From the NCBI GenBank assembly GCA_039707465.1, contig CM077644.1, forward strand, positions 79,196,875 through 79,260,874: a stretch of DNA of 64,000 nucleotides, in the 5' to 3' direction. The DNA comes from Rhabdophis nuchalis (Eukaryota; Chordata; Lepidosauria; Squamata; Natricidae). The notes beneath the pieces are model-generated. The model made no database searches. It saw only the letters and a list, made by a program, of their open reading frames with translations, and was not told the DNA's origin. A program made the translations under genes and the position numbers. How positions within the stretch are numbered: the first letter of the stretch is position 1; every line of letters starts with the position of its first letter. Positions 48,649 through 59,681 of the stretch are shown here, one piece after another.

Positions 48649-49758
48649 CAGGTAGTCCTAAACTTAATGATGGTTCAGAATTACGACAGCCTCGAAAAGG
48701 GTGCTTTATACTTTATAAAGCACTTCTGGTTGTCGAAAAACATTGCACCATCATTCACGCAGTTATATGATCACAAACTGGGTGCTTGGCAAATTGTTTG
48801 CACTTATATGATCGATTGCCGAAAGCGCCATGGTCATATGATCACCATTTGCTGGGTTCTCCAAAACCTCATTGTGGAATCTGGCAGGGAAGGTTGTAAA
48901 TTGCTGCTGCCTTCTACAAAGACTCCCACTTGTCTCTGGGAGCTGGCTGCAAGAGCTGTCTGCCAAAGTCAAAAGCTCTTTGGAGGGTGCAGAAACAGAA
49001 CTGAAAAGATTTGAACTTCATTCTTGAATGCTGCTGGAGAATTTGTCTTTTGTGCATGGAGGGGAGTTACATTTTGGTGGGGTGCAGAAATGGAGAACAA
49101 ATTGTGAATGCTTGAGCTCCCTGAAGGCTTCTTGCATATGGAGGGAGCTGATCTCTGGCTTTGTATAGAATCAGCTCAATTCCTTAAAATATAAGTTCCA
49201 TTCCTGCGCCCTCCTAGAGTTCCTTCATGTGCGTGGTGGAGAGCAGAACTCTTGATCAACTGCAGAAATGGACTTCAAATCCTGATGATTTGTGTCCTGC
49301 AGTCTGCCAGTGGAAGTTCCCTTCCAGATATGCAGAAAAGCTGAACTCCTTCAGCAGGCAACTCTTTCAGCCATCCCAAAGACAAGAACGAGCCAAAATC
49401 CAAGCAGAGAATGGAGAAGGAGGTTAGAATGAGCATGGGGTGCTTGGGGAGGATGAGGGATGTCCTAGAAGACCCACCATAGGTCATGTGAGTTTCTTTA
49501 CTCAGGGGCTGATAATCCTGCTTGGATTTTGTCAAAGTGATTTTCAGTTCTTGAGTGGAGTCTTCCAGAGCTTCCCCCTACCCGAGGAACCTCATATTTG
49601 GGGCTCTGTCTGCTTAATAATCCGTAAGATCACTTAATGACTGCAACTGGGAAGGTGGCTGCAGAACAAAACAGTCATGTGATGTCTCACTTAACAACTG
49701 CTTCACTCAACAACCAAGATTCCAGTCCCAAATGGTGTCCTAAATCAAGAACTACCTG
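48649..49758. mobile_element. Long TA-flanked element with CAGGTAGT termini, 1.1 kb
   Basis: Begins CAGGTAGTCCTAAAC after TA and ends AATCAAGAACTACCTG before TA. The interior is about 700 bp longer than the usual copies and holds unrelated unique sequence (about 48900-49600) with no transposase motif that I recognise. Confidence 0.65.
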
Positions 49759-49899
49759 TAAAACAAAATAGAATGAGCTGAAGCCAACTTTACCTATATT
49801 TGACAAGTTTAGCTCAATACTAAAGAGACTATAGTGGTAAGGACTGGATTCTGAAATCACCCTAATATTCTGATGCCTCATTAAAAAAAAATCATAGAA

Positions 49900-51875
49900 G
49901 TTCCGGTTCCGGCGGCGACGGGCGAACTTAGGGTTCGCTCGCCGCTTTGTTTCTTTTCCTGCCCCCCCACGGGGGCGAGAAGCCCCTTGTTTGGGGCTTC
50001 TCCCGTAAAGCCGGCTCGACAGGGAAGCCCCCTCCCGCGGCAGCGGGGAGAGCGACCCTGCTCCTCGGCTTAGGTGGAAGAGGACATGCTGCGGGGGGTC
50101 TTCCCTTCGCCAAAGGTTGGCGGCACCATTTAATTCTATGAAGAGAGAAGATCGGAAGAGTCGGGAGGCTTTTCGGGACCTCAGCTGCGAGCGGAGAGTG
50201 AGCGTTTAAAACTTTTCTTTTTGTGTACTGTCAGCCGGGCTGAAAGGGACTGGAGGGGGGTGTTTGTTTCCAAAAACCCCCCCTTGGACTAAAAGCGGCA
50301 CTCGGAAATGCCTCGTTGAGAGGAATCGGAAACTTTAAATCTGGATGGTCTCTAACAAGGGAAAGTACTTTGCGGCTTGTTTGCAATTATGTCTCGAGGT
50401 CTGGCTGAAACAGTTTCTTTTTTGCTTTTTAACCGCTTTCTCCCTCGGGCTCTGAGTTTGGGCGGAAAATGGCTTCTCTTTGTCCCCGACTGACTATGAC
50501 CTATGGAAAATTACCAGTGTCTCTTTGCGATTTGGACTTCCTCTAATTATTGATGAAGAATTTTCTTTTTTTGGATTTGTGTTTTCCTTTCTGGATTGCC
50601 TTCGTTATTATACCTATGGAGTTGGAAAAGTGTTTCTCTGTTGGCTTCTGAATTTTGCAGCTGTACAACTTTGAGGACTTTGGACTCCTGATCTGCCTTA
50701 CCAGCCCCACCCTAAAAACGCCATTTTACTGGCACGGATATTAACAGCTAAACATGGCACAAGAAGCAACGCTCGCAAGCCTTGAACAAAGAATGACTGC
50801 CCTTGAAACTGTTATACAAAATTTGGTATTAGAAATTAAGGCTCAGAGGGCAGAAAATGTCAACTTTAAAAAGGAACTATTGGACACTCGAAAACAAGTG
50901 CTTGAGAATACACAGAAGAATGAAGAATTGAAAGGGGGGCTGGAGGGGGCTAAGGGAGAGATTAAAAATGTTTCTAATGAGGTTGTGGAAATAAATGCGC
51001 ATGTGACTAGGATTGATTTGGAAAGGATGACATATTTTTTGAGATTCCAGAATGTTTCTGAGATGGATGGTGAATGTCTCCCTGATCTTATGAGTACAAT
51101 TATTGCAGACTATTTACATAAACCCAAAGATGAGATCAGAGGGGACATTGACCTAGTCTACAGAATAAATTCTGCATATGCTAGGATGAATGAAGTACCC
51201 AGAGAGATACATGTAAAATTTGTTAGAAGGTCAACCAGAGAGGAAATCTTGAAGGTGCAAAGAGGGAGTCCTATGATTTACCAACAAAAGGAGATTACCA
51301 TCTTGAAGCAGATTCCAAGAAAAATTAGAGAAGCCAGAAGGAAATTTTCCTTCTTGTCTAAAACATTGTTTGATCACGGGATCTGGTTCAAGTGGGTGAT
51401 ACCCGAAGGGATGCTGGTGTTCTGGGAAGGAGGTAGAGTAAAGATTAAAACAGTTGCTGAGGCGGAAGCCTTTCTTAAAAAACATTCCTCTGTCCTGGGA
51501 GAAGATCCAGGGGCGGCAGGGGGAGCCATGGCCCCGCCCGCTGGGGGCCCGGGGGAGAAGGGGGAAGATACAATTGCCAAGAGACTTAGATCTAAAAAAT
51601 AACTTTGCCCTTGTTTTTCTTTTGAGTAATATTGTATGATATTTGTAATCTGGATTTTTGCAATTGACTGACAGTATATAACTGAAAAATTTAGGAATAT
51701 GTACTTGCTCCCAGCTTGTAGTGTTATGTGAAATGTTTCTTTTTTTTCTTTTTAATAATGTAATTTGAGGTTCCGGAGGAGCCGACGACTTTGACGTGAC
51801 CACTCTCAAAATTTCTATGTAACCCTTACCCTACCCCACAAAAAATGTAAACTCAATAAAACTTTTTCAATATAA
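49900..51875 (+). mobile_element. ORF1-only L1-like retroelement (HAL1-like), complete with TSDs
   Basis: About 2.0 kb flanked by a perfect 17 bp target-site duplication (A-run plus TCATAGAA, 49883-49899 and 51876-51892). The left TSD starts after TT in TTAAAA, the canonical L1 endonuclease site. Layout: GC-rich 5' leader (49900-50753), one ORF1 (50754-51602), about 270 bp of 3' UTR ending CTCAATAAAACTTTTTCAAT, then poly(A). No ORF2 sequence is present. This is the architecture of mammalian HAL1 (half-L1) elements. Alternatively it is a retrotransposed spliced or internally deleted L1 RNA. It lies in a ZRANB2 intron, antisense to the gene. Confidence 0.85.
50754..51602 (+). CDS. L1 ORF1-like RNA-binding chaperone (Transposase_22 type)
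   Basis: 282 codons, intact. It starts at an ATG after the leader and stops with TAA at 51600-51602. Residues about 5-85 have heptad-like spacing rich in E/K/L/N and look coiled-coil, the trimerisation region of L1 ORF1p. Residues about 90-185 (FLRFQNVSEMDGE through VPREIHVKFVRRSTREEIL) match the RRM-like domain. Residues about 190-250 (ILKQIPRKIREARRKF, then FKWVIPEG) match the C-terminal nucleic-acid-binding domain. The end is G/A/P-rich and then basic (RLRSKK). The known role is coating LINE RNA as a chaperone. The absence of frame damage suggests a young copy. Confidence 0.88.
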   Translation: MAQEATLASLEQRMTALETVIQNLVLEIKAQRAENVNFKKELLDTRKQVLENTQKNEELKGGLEGAKGEIKNVSNEVVEINAHVTRIDLERMTYFLRFQNVSEMDGECLPDLMSTIIADYLHKPKDEIRGDIDLVYRINSAYARMNEVPREIHVKFVRRSTREEILKVQRGSPMIYQQKEITILKQIPRKIREARRKFSFLSKTLFDHGIWFKWVIPEGMLVFWEGGRVKIKTVAEAEAFLKKHSSVLGEDPGAAGGAMAPPAGGPGEKGEDTIAKRLRSKK

Positions 51876-51892
51876 AAAAAAAAATCATAGAA

Positions 51893-53739
51893 AATCATTT
51901 TGCTGCTAAGCACTTGTTATCTCATTTATCAAATGCTGAACTTCAGATTAAATATTCCTTAATTGTATATATCTTAACTAAAAAAATTAACCGAGCACAA
52001 TAAATTTTAGCCCTTTGTGAGTTATGTACATTTGTACGTAAAATTTTAGAAATCACCTCCATCTAGCATTCTTGCACACTTCAATGACTTCCTAAGTGAT
52101 CAGAAGCTTATATAAACTTTACATGGTAGTTATTTTTCTACAAATTCAAATTCTTACAGCTCCATATATTTATATGCAGCTGTTTACAGAACAAAAATCA
52201 GAAAATGGTGTATAGGTGCAGAAATTTAAAACACCTTTCTAGTTGCTTCAATGCTCCTTAAACCCTCTCTTTTTTTTTACTGTCAAGTTGTTGATAAGAT
52301 TCCAAAGGTTTGGTAGGATTATAATTAACAGGTGAAGACAAATTTCATAGATGAACAAAACCTGAAATATTTTTTTAAAAAAATATTTTGGATTGTTGTA
52401 TACATCAACTGCACAATATACATTTTTACCCTTTAGAAAAAGGGTAAAACATTTGAAGGAAATAGTACCTCGCCTACCTTAACTCTAACATATTTTGCAT
52501 AGGAAATATTGTTATTGGAAACAATAGAGTGACCTACTTATCAATATATCCCAGATGCTAGTCCCACAATCAGTAATGAAACTGAAGCAAAAAACAGATG
52601 TAATATTTCAGAAACATATTAACCATCAACATTAACTATGAACAGAAAATATATTTTGGCATAACCTCCCAATTTCCAGAGTGAAAATCTGTGGGAACAT
52701 TTCAAACCTCTAGTACAAGCAAGAAGACCTTTTTGTTTTTTTTAAGCTAGATGAGCTGTGTAAGGAAGAGTGGGAAAATATTCCAAAATCAAGGGGAGAA
52801 AAACTCTTAGGAAAGATTTGGAAGTTTTCTACCAAAGAACATTATACAGTTCTGTCTAGTACAATGTTTAAACTTCTGCATCTACCATATTCACTCTTTC
52901 TCATTTTGAATGTATAAAGTGCATATGCATTCAAATACGCAGAATGTACAACGTAGAGATTTTGTTAGCTTCTGTTCACTCATGGATTCATTGATACATA
53001 CAATTTGCCCAGCAGTGCTTAAACCTCTGCATGCAACTGTGTCAGAATTAATTTTTAAAAATCCTGCCCTATACTGTAGGCAACCATATTAACTACAAAT
53101 ATTTTCAGACAGATTTTGGGAGGACAAAGATCAGACTAGCAAGGCAGTACTTTACCTATATCTGTTTTAGAAATGGGGAAAATTATCTTTGGATATACAT
53201 TTTAATATAATTACTGTTTTTTCTTATTTTTAAAAAAATACAAACAACCACCAGAAATAGGGAAAGAGCTTTGTCATTTTAGATTGAATATTCAACATTC
53301 AGCATTTATGTATATAGTTTAGCTTACAATACAGATAACACCTGCTAAATGGTAAATTGAATATACACATATATTTTAGTTGGTTAGATTCCCTGCCTTT
53401 CCTCTAAAAACTCAAATGATTATCACACCACCTCTCCTATAATTTTCATAGTCTTCTGTAAAGTCTCTGAGGGAGTTTCTTCATAAAAATGTGAAGAATT
53501 AATTAAAACAATAAATAAACACCTTCACTCTCTCAATTTTTAAACACCTTCTTGGAGAATTTGTTATAATCATTTTGCTACTTTAGTAAATATAATTTCA
53601 TTTGCTACTAAAATTATATTAAAAGAAAGACATTTGTAGCAAATGCTTATAATAAAGTAGTATGGATGGTGACCTCTTCATCTCTCTCTCTCTCTCTCTC
53701 TCTCTCCCTCTGACAAGCAGAGCTTGCTACCTCATTCAC
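51893..53739. other. ZRANB2 intron DNA, nothing recognised except (CT)n
   Basis: AT-rich sequence without transposon hallmarks. SR-protein genes often carry regulated poison exons in such introns, but I could not identify one. Confidence 0.45.
53681..53706. repeat. (CT)n microsatellite beside a ZRANB2 splice donor
   Basis: About 13 CT units on plus, (GA)n in ZRANB2 transcript sense, some 30 nt beyond the donor of the 53740-53820 exon. Confidence 0.9.
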
Positions 53740-53820
53740 CTTGATTTCGACCCACGAGATCTAGAACGTTCTCTGGAAGTGGAATGAGACCGTGACCTTG
53801 AACTGGAAGAGCTTCTGGAC
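53740..53820 (-). CDS. ZRANB2: ZRANB2 coding exon (RS domain)
   Basis: The 81 nt exon encodes about 27 RS-domain residues (SRSSSSSRSRSHSTSRERSR, then SRGSKSR). The acceptor is AG at 53821-53822 and the donor is GTGAAT. Entry and exit are both after two codon bases, so skipping the exon would keep the frame. In transcript orientation a (GA)n tract starts about 30 nt past the donor (plus-strand (CT)n at 53681-53706). The upstream intron (53821-59191) is about 5.4 kb and the downstream one is about 9 kb, filled with L1-type insertions. Confidence 0.93.
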
Positions 53821-54202
53821 CTGAAACAACATGAAGATTTATTTTTTTCTTTTTGGGAGGAACAGAAAAACAATAATCCAATGAATTTAAGCTTTTAATT
53901 TAACAGTATTTGATATTAACATTTTTTTATCTCCTTCACCCCACTGGGACATTTTTCACAGAGTGATTTAAAGAAGCAAACAAAAATTTGGTTAGGAATT
54001 AAATAGCTGTTTGATTTAATAGCAACAGCATAAGCTGAGTGAGCAGGACTTATTTTATCTATCTTCCAGGTCATGTTATAAGTTGCTTTTTGAAATATTT
54101 TTCCCAAATAAATTTTCATATTTTATGTTTGGAAGTTATCACAGAAGATAAGCTTATTGTCTTTTTGATGTCCAGTCAATAAATAATAATAAAAAAAGAT
54201 TA

Positions 54203-54694
54203 CAGGTAGTCCTTAACTTATGACAATTCCACTACTAAAAGATTTGGTCATGTGTCATCTCACGGTTGTGCTCAATTTTAGTACCTCTTTGCCTTGGTTG
54301 TTAAACTAATCCAGCTTCCCCCATTAACTTTGACTGGCTGGGAAGGTTGCAAATGGTGACAGCATGTGACCTTGGGACATTGCAGCCATCATAAATACGT
54401 GTCACTGCCAAGTGCCCAAATCACAGTCCTGTGACCATGAGGATGCAGTAAGGTTTAGGTTTAGGTTTAATTGGTTTTTTATACCGCCCTACTCCCGAAG
54501 GACTCAGAGCGGTGTACAGCCAGAGTAAAACAAATACATAAAAGTTAAAAAAGGTTTAAAAGACATATTAAACAATTTGGCCTATCAATGAAAAAGGTTG
54601 TTCATTGAAAAAGGTAATGGTCGTAAGTGCAAGGATTTTTCTGTGCTATTGCAACTGGTTGCTAAATGAATGGTTATAAGTTGAGGACTATCTG
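54203..54694. mobile_element. TA-flanked MITE, CAGGTAGT family, interrupted by CR1 tail
   Basis: Begins CAGGTAGTCCTTAAC after TA; ends AGTTGAGGACTATCTG before TA. A CR1 3' fragment of about 150 bp is inserted inside. Confidence 0.75.
54450..54600 (-). mobile_element. CR1 3' tail fragment nested in a MITE
   Basis: TATACCGCCCTACTCCCGAA and TCAGAGCGGTGTACAGCC are the reverse-strand CR1 terminus, also seen at 7.44 kb. The tail is a short run of TTTAGG units (54454-54470). It interrupts the MITE at 54203-54694. Confidence 0.7.
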
Positions 54695-56060
54695 TAAATT
54701 TAAATTACATTCTCTTGAAATGATTTATCTTAAACTTTAAGAACATTTCCAATGGATTTTGATGTGTAAGTCACAAAAATGAATCTTGTAAATTAGTAAG
54801 AAATGCACAATTCAAAACAGAAAATAAACAAGTTAAAGTTACCTATGTTCCACAATAGTACAATTCAATAACTCTTGATGAAAACCAAGTTGCATTAATC
54901 CAAATATATCTACTCAGAAATTAGCCTTAGTGGGATTTGTTCTGACATAATTTTATTTTACATATTTAGAAGTAAATGCCAGTATACTCTATGAGATTTC
55001 TTTTTAAATGAGTATCTTCTTAGGTGCAATTAATTTCGATTCTAGGCATAGTCCTAGAGTTCAATAAGTTATTTTCAATATTTATCTATTATCATTTGGG
55101 AAAAATGTTTGTAGAACATCTGGAACATTGCTGATTTATGATATATCAAAGTATTCATATATTTCACTTTTAAAACTGTACATCTCTGATTATACATATT
55201 TCCTGAACTTAATGACGGGTTTTATCTATTTTGCAAACTGCAAAAACTGATGACAGTAGTAAAATCTTTTGAACAACTTGTTATACAGCTTACTGTTTAG
55301 AGGACAATAAATTGTTAACACAAGGAAAATACACATGGGGGTCCCTATAATTGCATACATTTATTCCAATTTTAAGAGTTCCCATAATAAATGTTAGAAA
55401 ACAGGATAAGTGTAAAATTTCATTTACCCTCAGTAAAAGAAATATTGGATTTTCCATTTAAGAAAATATTTTATTTTAAAAGAACTCTAGAAAATGAATT
55501 TAATATTACCATTCTGACCTAAATTTTTGATTTATCAGTCAAAGATCTAGCAGCATTAAATAAATAAATTACATTTTCAATCTGAAACATTTTAATTAAT
55601 TTTTAAAAATGGACTAGATCTGGAAACTCTCATGAGCTGAGTTGGATTAACACTCTTGCTTGATGAATAGTACTTTTGATTATTATTTATGAAAGATTAA
55701 CCCCCCTGGAAAAAATAATAAAGTATCTTTTTTTGAATCAATATAGATGAACTAGTAGTGACTGTCAGTAGCATATTGTGAAGCCTTGTATTTTATGTGA
55801 CATTGGTCAAATAGCTTGACTCATTTCATTTCTGATAAATTTGGCCTTGCTGAAATATAAAAGACCAGTAACCAAGGAATCTGCTAGCTAAATTCAGCTG
55901 AGGTTCCTGTATGTACCTACCAATCAAATTCATAGGGACATCTAGACTCATGTATTGCACATCTAATTAAGAGGCATCATATCTAATTAAGAGTTAACAG
56001 ACATAAAGTCCCAGTAAAGAAAAAAATAAGCACAAAGCCTTTGCTTAGGCCAAGTTAAAT

Positions 56061-56161
56061 AATGGGTATCAAACTCTCCATGTCATGCATTTCAATGTTC
56101 TCCCTTCGTGGAGCTGTGGTGTGATGCATCTGGCCTGCGGGCCACAGGTTTGATACCTCTG
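56061..56161. mobile_element. hAT-type MITE, about 101 bp
   Basis: Ends GGTATCAAACTC and GGTTTGATACCTCTG are inverted. The flanking 8-mers AGTTAAAT and AGTTGAAC look like a decayed TSD. Same family as 6388-6496. Confidence 0.55.
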
Positions 56162-57126
56162 AGTTGAACAATGATCGCTGTACTGATAGTATTTTTTAAT
56201 GCTCTTTCATATAATCAGAATGAAGGTTTAAAGGGGAATTGTAAGCTAGTTCAACCCCCTACCAAAGTAGGATCCTAACAGAGCATCAGATGGTCATCTT
56301 GATTCTTTTAAACATATCTAACAAAGGAAAATCTACTGCCTTAAGCCAGGCTTGTTCCATTCTTGAGCAGCTTTACCTTCTGGAAATTTTTATTCGTCTG
56401 ATTATCGACAGATATGCACTGGACCATAACCCTGGGTTCACTATTCAGCCCATTTTCCTCAACCTGGGAGCATACTAGATATAACCCAGAACCATGAATT
56501 CCATATTCATCTAAAAACTTTTCAGAATGTTATATTCTAACCAGACATTCTTCTTGGGAAATTGTAGTATCCAGATGTCTAGTTAGCTAAGCTTATTGAT
56601 ATGACTTAAGAAACTGCCTTACGAAACTGAACAAAGATCATAAAGAATTAAACACCTCTAAGCACAATCTCCTTTTTAAAGGCAAACACAAAGATCTTCA
56701 CCCAGACAGCCAGAATTCTTGCTTTTCTGGTTATCTGAAAAGTGTAGAAATCAATTAAGTCTAAAAGTTCATTTGCTGAATCTATCTCCTGGTTTTGTTC
56801 CTGATCTCTACCAGCTCCTTGATAGCTTACTGTAGTGCTTTACGATGCAAATATGGATTGATTTAAATCACCAAGAGAAAAAGCATAGATTTAAACTTCT
56901 CATTTGATCTAAGATTCAAACGTGTGTATTATCTCGAAAATTATCTTCACAGCTTTCTTAAATATTTGAATACTAATTCAATTATTTTCTGATTCACAAT
57001 TCCTTCTTATGCTTTTTTTACATGTATGATTCTTATGTTAACTTTGCCCCGCTCAGAATAGTTTCATTACGATATAAGAATTGAACAAACCTATAATATG
57101 TGATTTTCCATATTATAGAAACCAGA

Positions 57127-57146
57127 GGGGGGGGGGGGGGGGGGGG
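57127..57146 (+). repeat. Poly(G) tract of 20
   Basis: An uninterrupted G run in otherwise AT-rich intron DNA; C-run in ZRANB2 sense. It may be a sequencing-difficult site. Confidence 0.9.
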
Positions 57147-59191
57147 ACGGACATGTTGAGCTATTTAGTTATTTAATGTGTTGGATATCATTAATTTATT
57201 TTATACAATTTTAATTATAGGCTTCATATATTTATAATGAAAAGTATAGTAATACTGCTTTTGTATAATATTTGAAGTTTTTAGAAAACGGTTTTTTAAA
57301 TCTGGAAAAATGTAAATTAAAAATTCCTTTTAAAAAATCTTTTAAAAAATTGTATGTCTTGAGTTCACCATTTCAATAACCGAGTAAAAATCTGTACTAT
57401 ATGAAGTACTGTTAATTAAAATCTTTAAGAAACTCTTTTTAATTTATTTTGCAACCAAATAGTTTTGAACTTCAGGATCCTTGATCCATCTGCCCTCTTA
57501 TTGCTGCCCAAATGTTATTAAAAAATGTTTGGTAACTGTATTTGGATGATTATCTACAAAAGCCTGAATTGTTTTCCCTTCAGCTCACAAAAAAATAACT
57601 TTATGCCACAATTTTTTCTAATCATCTATGAACAAGTAAGAGTGAAGTCCTTTGGAATTTTATTACTTTTGCAACAAATATTTCTAATTGATTATATGTT
57701 TTATTTTTCTTTCTCAAGTATCAATGTTACAAATAACATAGTTTTTCTTAGTCCACACAGCCTTTCAAGACTTGATCTTCCTCTAGCAACATTACCCTCC
57801 CCTTTATTTATATTCAGTAATTATTGCTGTCTTCTCTCTATTTTCCCTAAGTTTAGATCATGATATATACAATTACTAACCAGGCAAGCCAAGCCATATT
57901 CTCTTCTATAAAATTGAGAACTATTTCCCCATGTGTTGTTTGAGCTGTGACAAATTGTATTAAACCTCTGAATGTTAATATTTATCCCAGTAAATTTTTC
58001 CACCTGCATTTTAAGCTTACTTATTACTGATTTTCAAATGTAAGCTTGAGCTAATAAATCAGAAAAAGCTCTTTACGTACAAATAAAAACCAAGGGTATT
58101 TGAGTCTATACAAGCCTGAGCTCTGAGCTTTAGGTCATTTCTTAGTTGTACAAATAGAGCATATGAATTTCCACATTATGGGGATGATCATCCCTAGCAG
58201 TAGATGGAGAGGCAAAGAAACAAATTAGCAATTTTACTCTTCCCTTCTTTCCAACAAGGACCACATCACTGTACTGGAGTCCTTTCCAAAAGTGAAAAGA
58301 TGTCTTCTTTTTATAGAATGTTATGTCTAAATATAATCCAATATAGAGAATTTTATTTTGTTCCAGATATATCATTCTATAAAAGGCCCTGGGCTACATT
58401 TGTAAGCTGATAAGGATAGTAAACATGTTTTAAGTCCATGAAAAAAAAAATCCAAAATATGGAGACTACAGAATCCTGAAATCAACAAATTCCTTCTTAA
58501 TTGGAGTGTTAATTTTTATCCAACTTAGTTTTGCTTTAGGGATATTTTAAAATATAACCATATTTGTGTTTGACAGTTTCTTCATATACAACTTTTTATG
58601 AATAATTCATCATAAAACTGATACAAAATGGAGGTGTGTAATTTTTGTTTTAAAAAATGATGCCCAAAACTAAGCTCTTTAAGAGGCTTACTAGGAAAAG
58701 GGCTAATATGTATATAGAGAGCCATGTTTATTTAGAAGTTTAAATAAATTGCAAGCTCTTCTTCCCTTTAAAATCCAATCCATTCCCTTAAAAATAAGGA
58801 TAACTTTAGTTTTTAGTAAGTTTCTGCCAATAAGCAGATCATGAAATACTTAGATTAATAGTTGCCTCTCACCAGCCCATTAACAAAAACATATCTGAAG
58901 TCACACAATCTTTAAAGAAACAGCAGGACTATATTGAGCTGCTACAAAAATACTAAAATTAAGAACCAAATCTTTAATTTTCATGGCTTCTAAACTCACA
59001 ACTGTTAAAAATCCACCTCCAATTCACTCATCTTAAATGCTGTTTATCCCTGCAGTTGGATACGTAAGATTGATTAGACTAACTTAAACTGCAAAAAAAT
59101 AATGTAAAAGTTAATCACAAAAGAGATGTAAATAAAGAAAGTTAGATACTGACATTTTGTCTGGCGTTACCCTTGACCTGTACCCGTTTAC

Positions 59192-59370
59192 CTGGACCTA
59201 GACCTTGAGCTTGAGTGGGAGGATGAGCGAGATGAAGATCGTGAAGGAGAAGATCGAGACTTGGAACTACTTCGTCTAGCAGTGGAAGGCTTCTTCTTAT
59301 TGGCAGAATCTTCTTCTTCACTACCATCAAGGTCATATTTAGAGAGATCGGCATCATCCTCATCTTCATC
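59192..59370 (-). CDS. ZRANB2: ZRANB2 coding exon (acidic end and start of RS domain)
   Basis: The 179 nt exon encodes DEDEDDADLSKYDLDGSEEE, then a lysine-rich step and serine/arginine repeats (SKSRSSPSRSSSRSSSHSS). The acceptor is AG at 59371-59372 and the donor is GTAAAC. The exon ends two bases into a codon, and the split AG|G gives Arg with the next exon. Compared with the human protein recalled from memory, the RS region differs by small substitutions, as expected for low-complexity RS sequence. It follows the 63776-63913 exon in frame. Confidence 0.94.
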
Positions 59371-59681
59371 CTGGAAAACAACACTGGCAGCTTTTTATGC
59401 TCATTAGGCAAAAAGTAAGTATACTAGTCTGATAATGAATCCCCAGAGGATGTCCATAACATTTCTCAATAAGGACAGGGAAGTTTATGCAGACTGTTCA
59501 CATATGTAATACAGATGAATTCTATAAACCTTAGAGTTAGACAGAAGAGTTGGACATCTCATTTAGATTAAAAAAAAACTGATGTGGCCAGCTACTATAT
59601 TTTGACGAAGATTCATCAAAATGCCACAGAATAATCATATCTGTCCATTTATCCCTAATTCCACACAGAATGAATGGTTTA

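Larger units (their letters stand above)
54695..59191. other. ZRANB2 intron DNA, mostly unassigned
   Basis: AT-rich. It holds only the small hAT MITE at 56061-56161 and the G20 tract at 57127. No microRNA-like sequence matching miR-186 (hosted by ZRANB2 in mammals) was noticed. Confidence 0.45.

Noticed and set aside
54452..54472. Interstitial telomere-like TTTAGG repeat
   Set aside because: Only about three units, unit differs from vertebrate TTAGGG, and it lies at a CR1 3' end, so it is a LINE tail.
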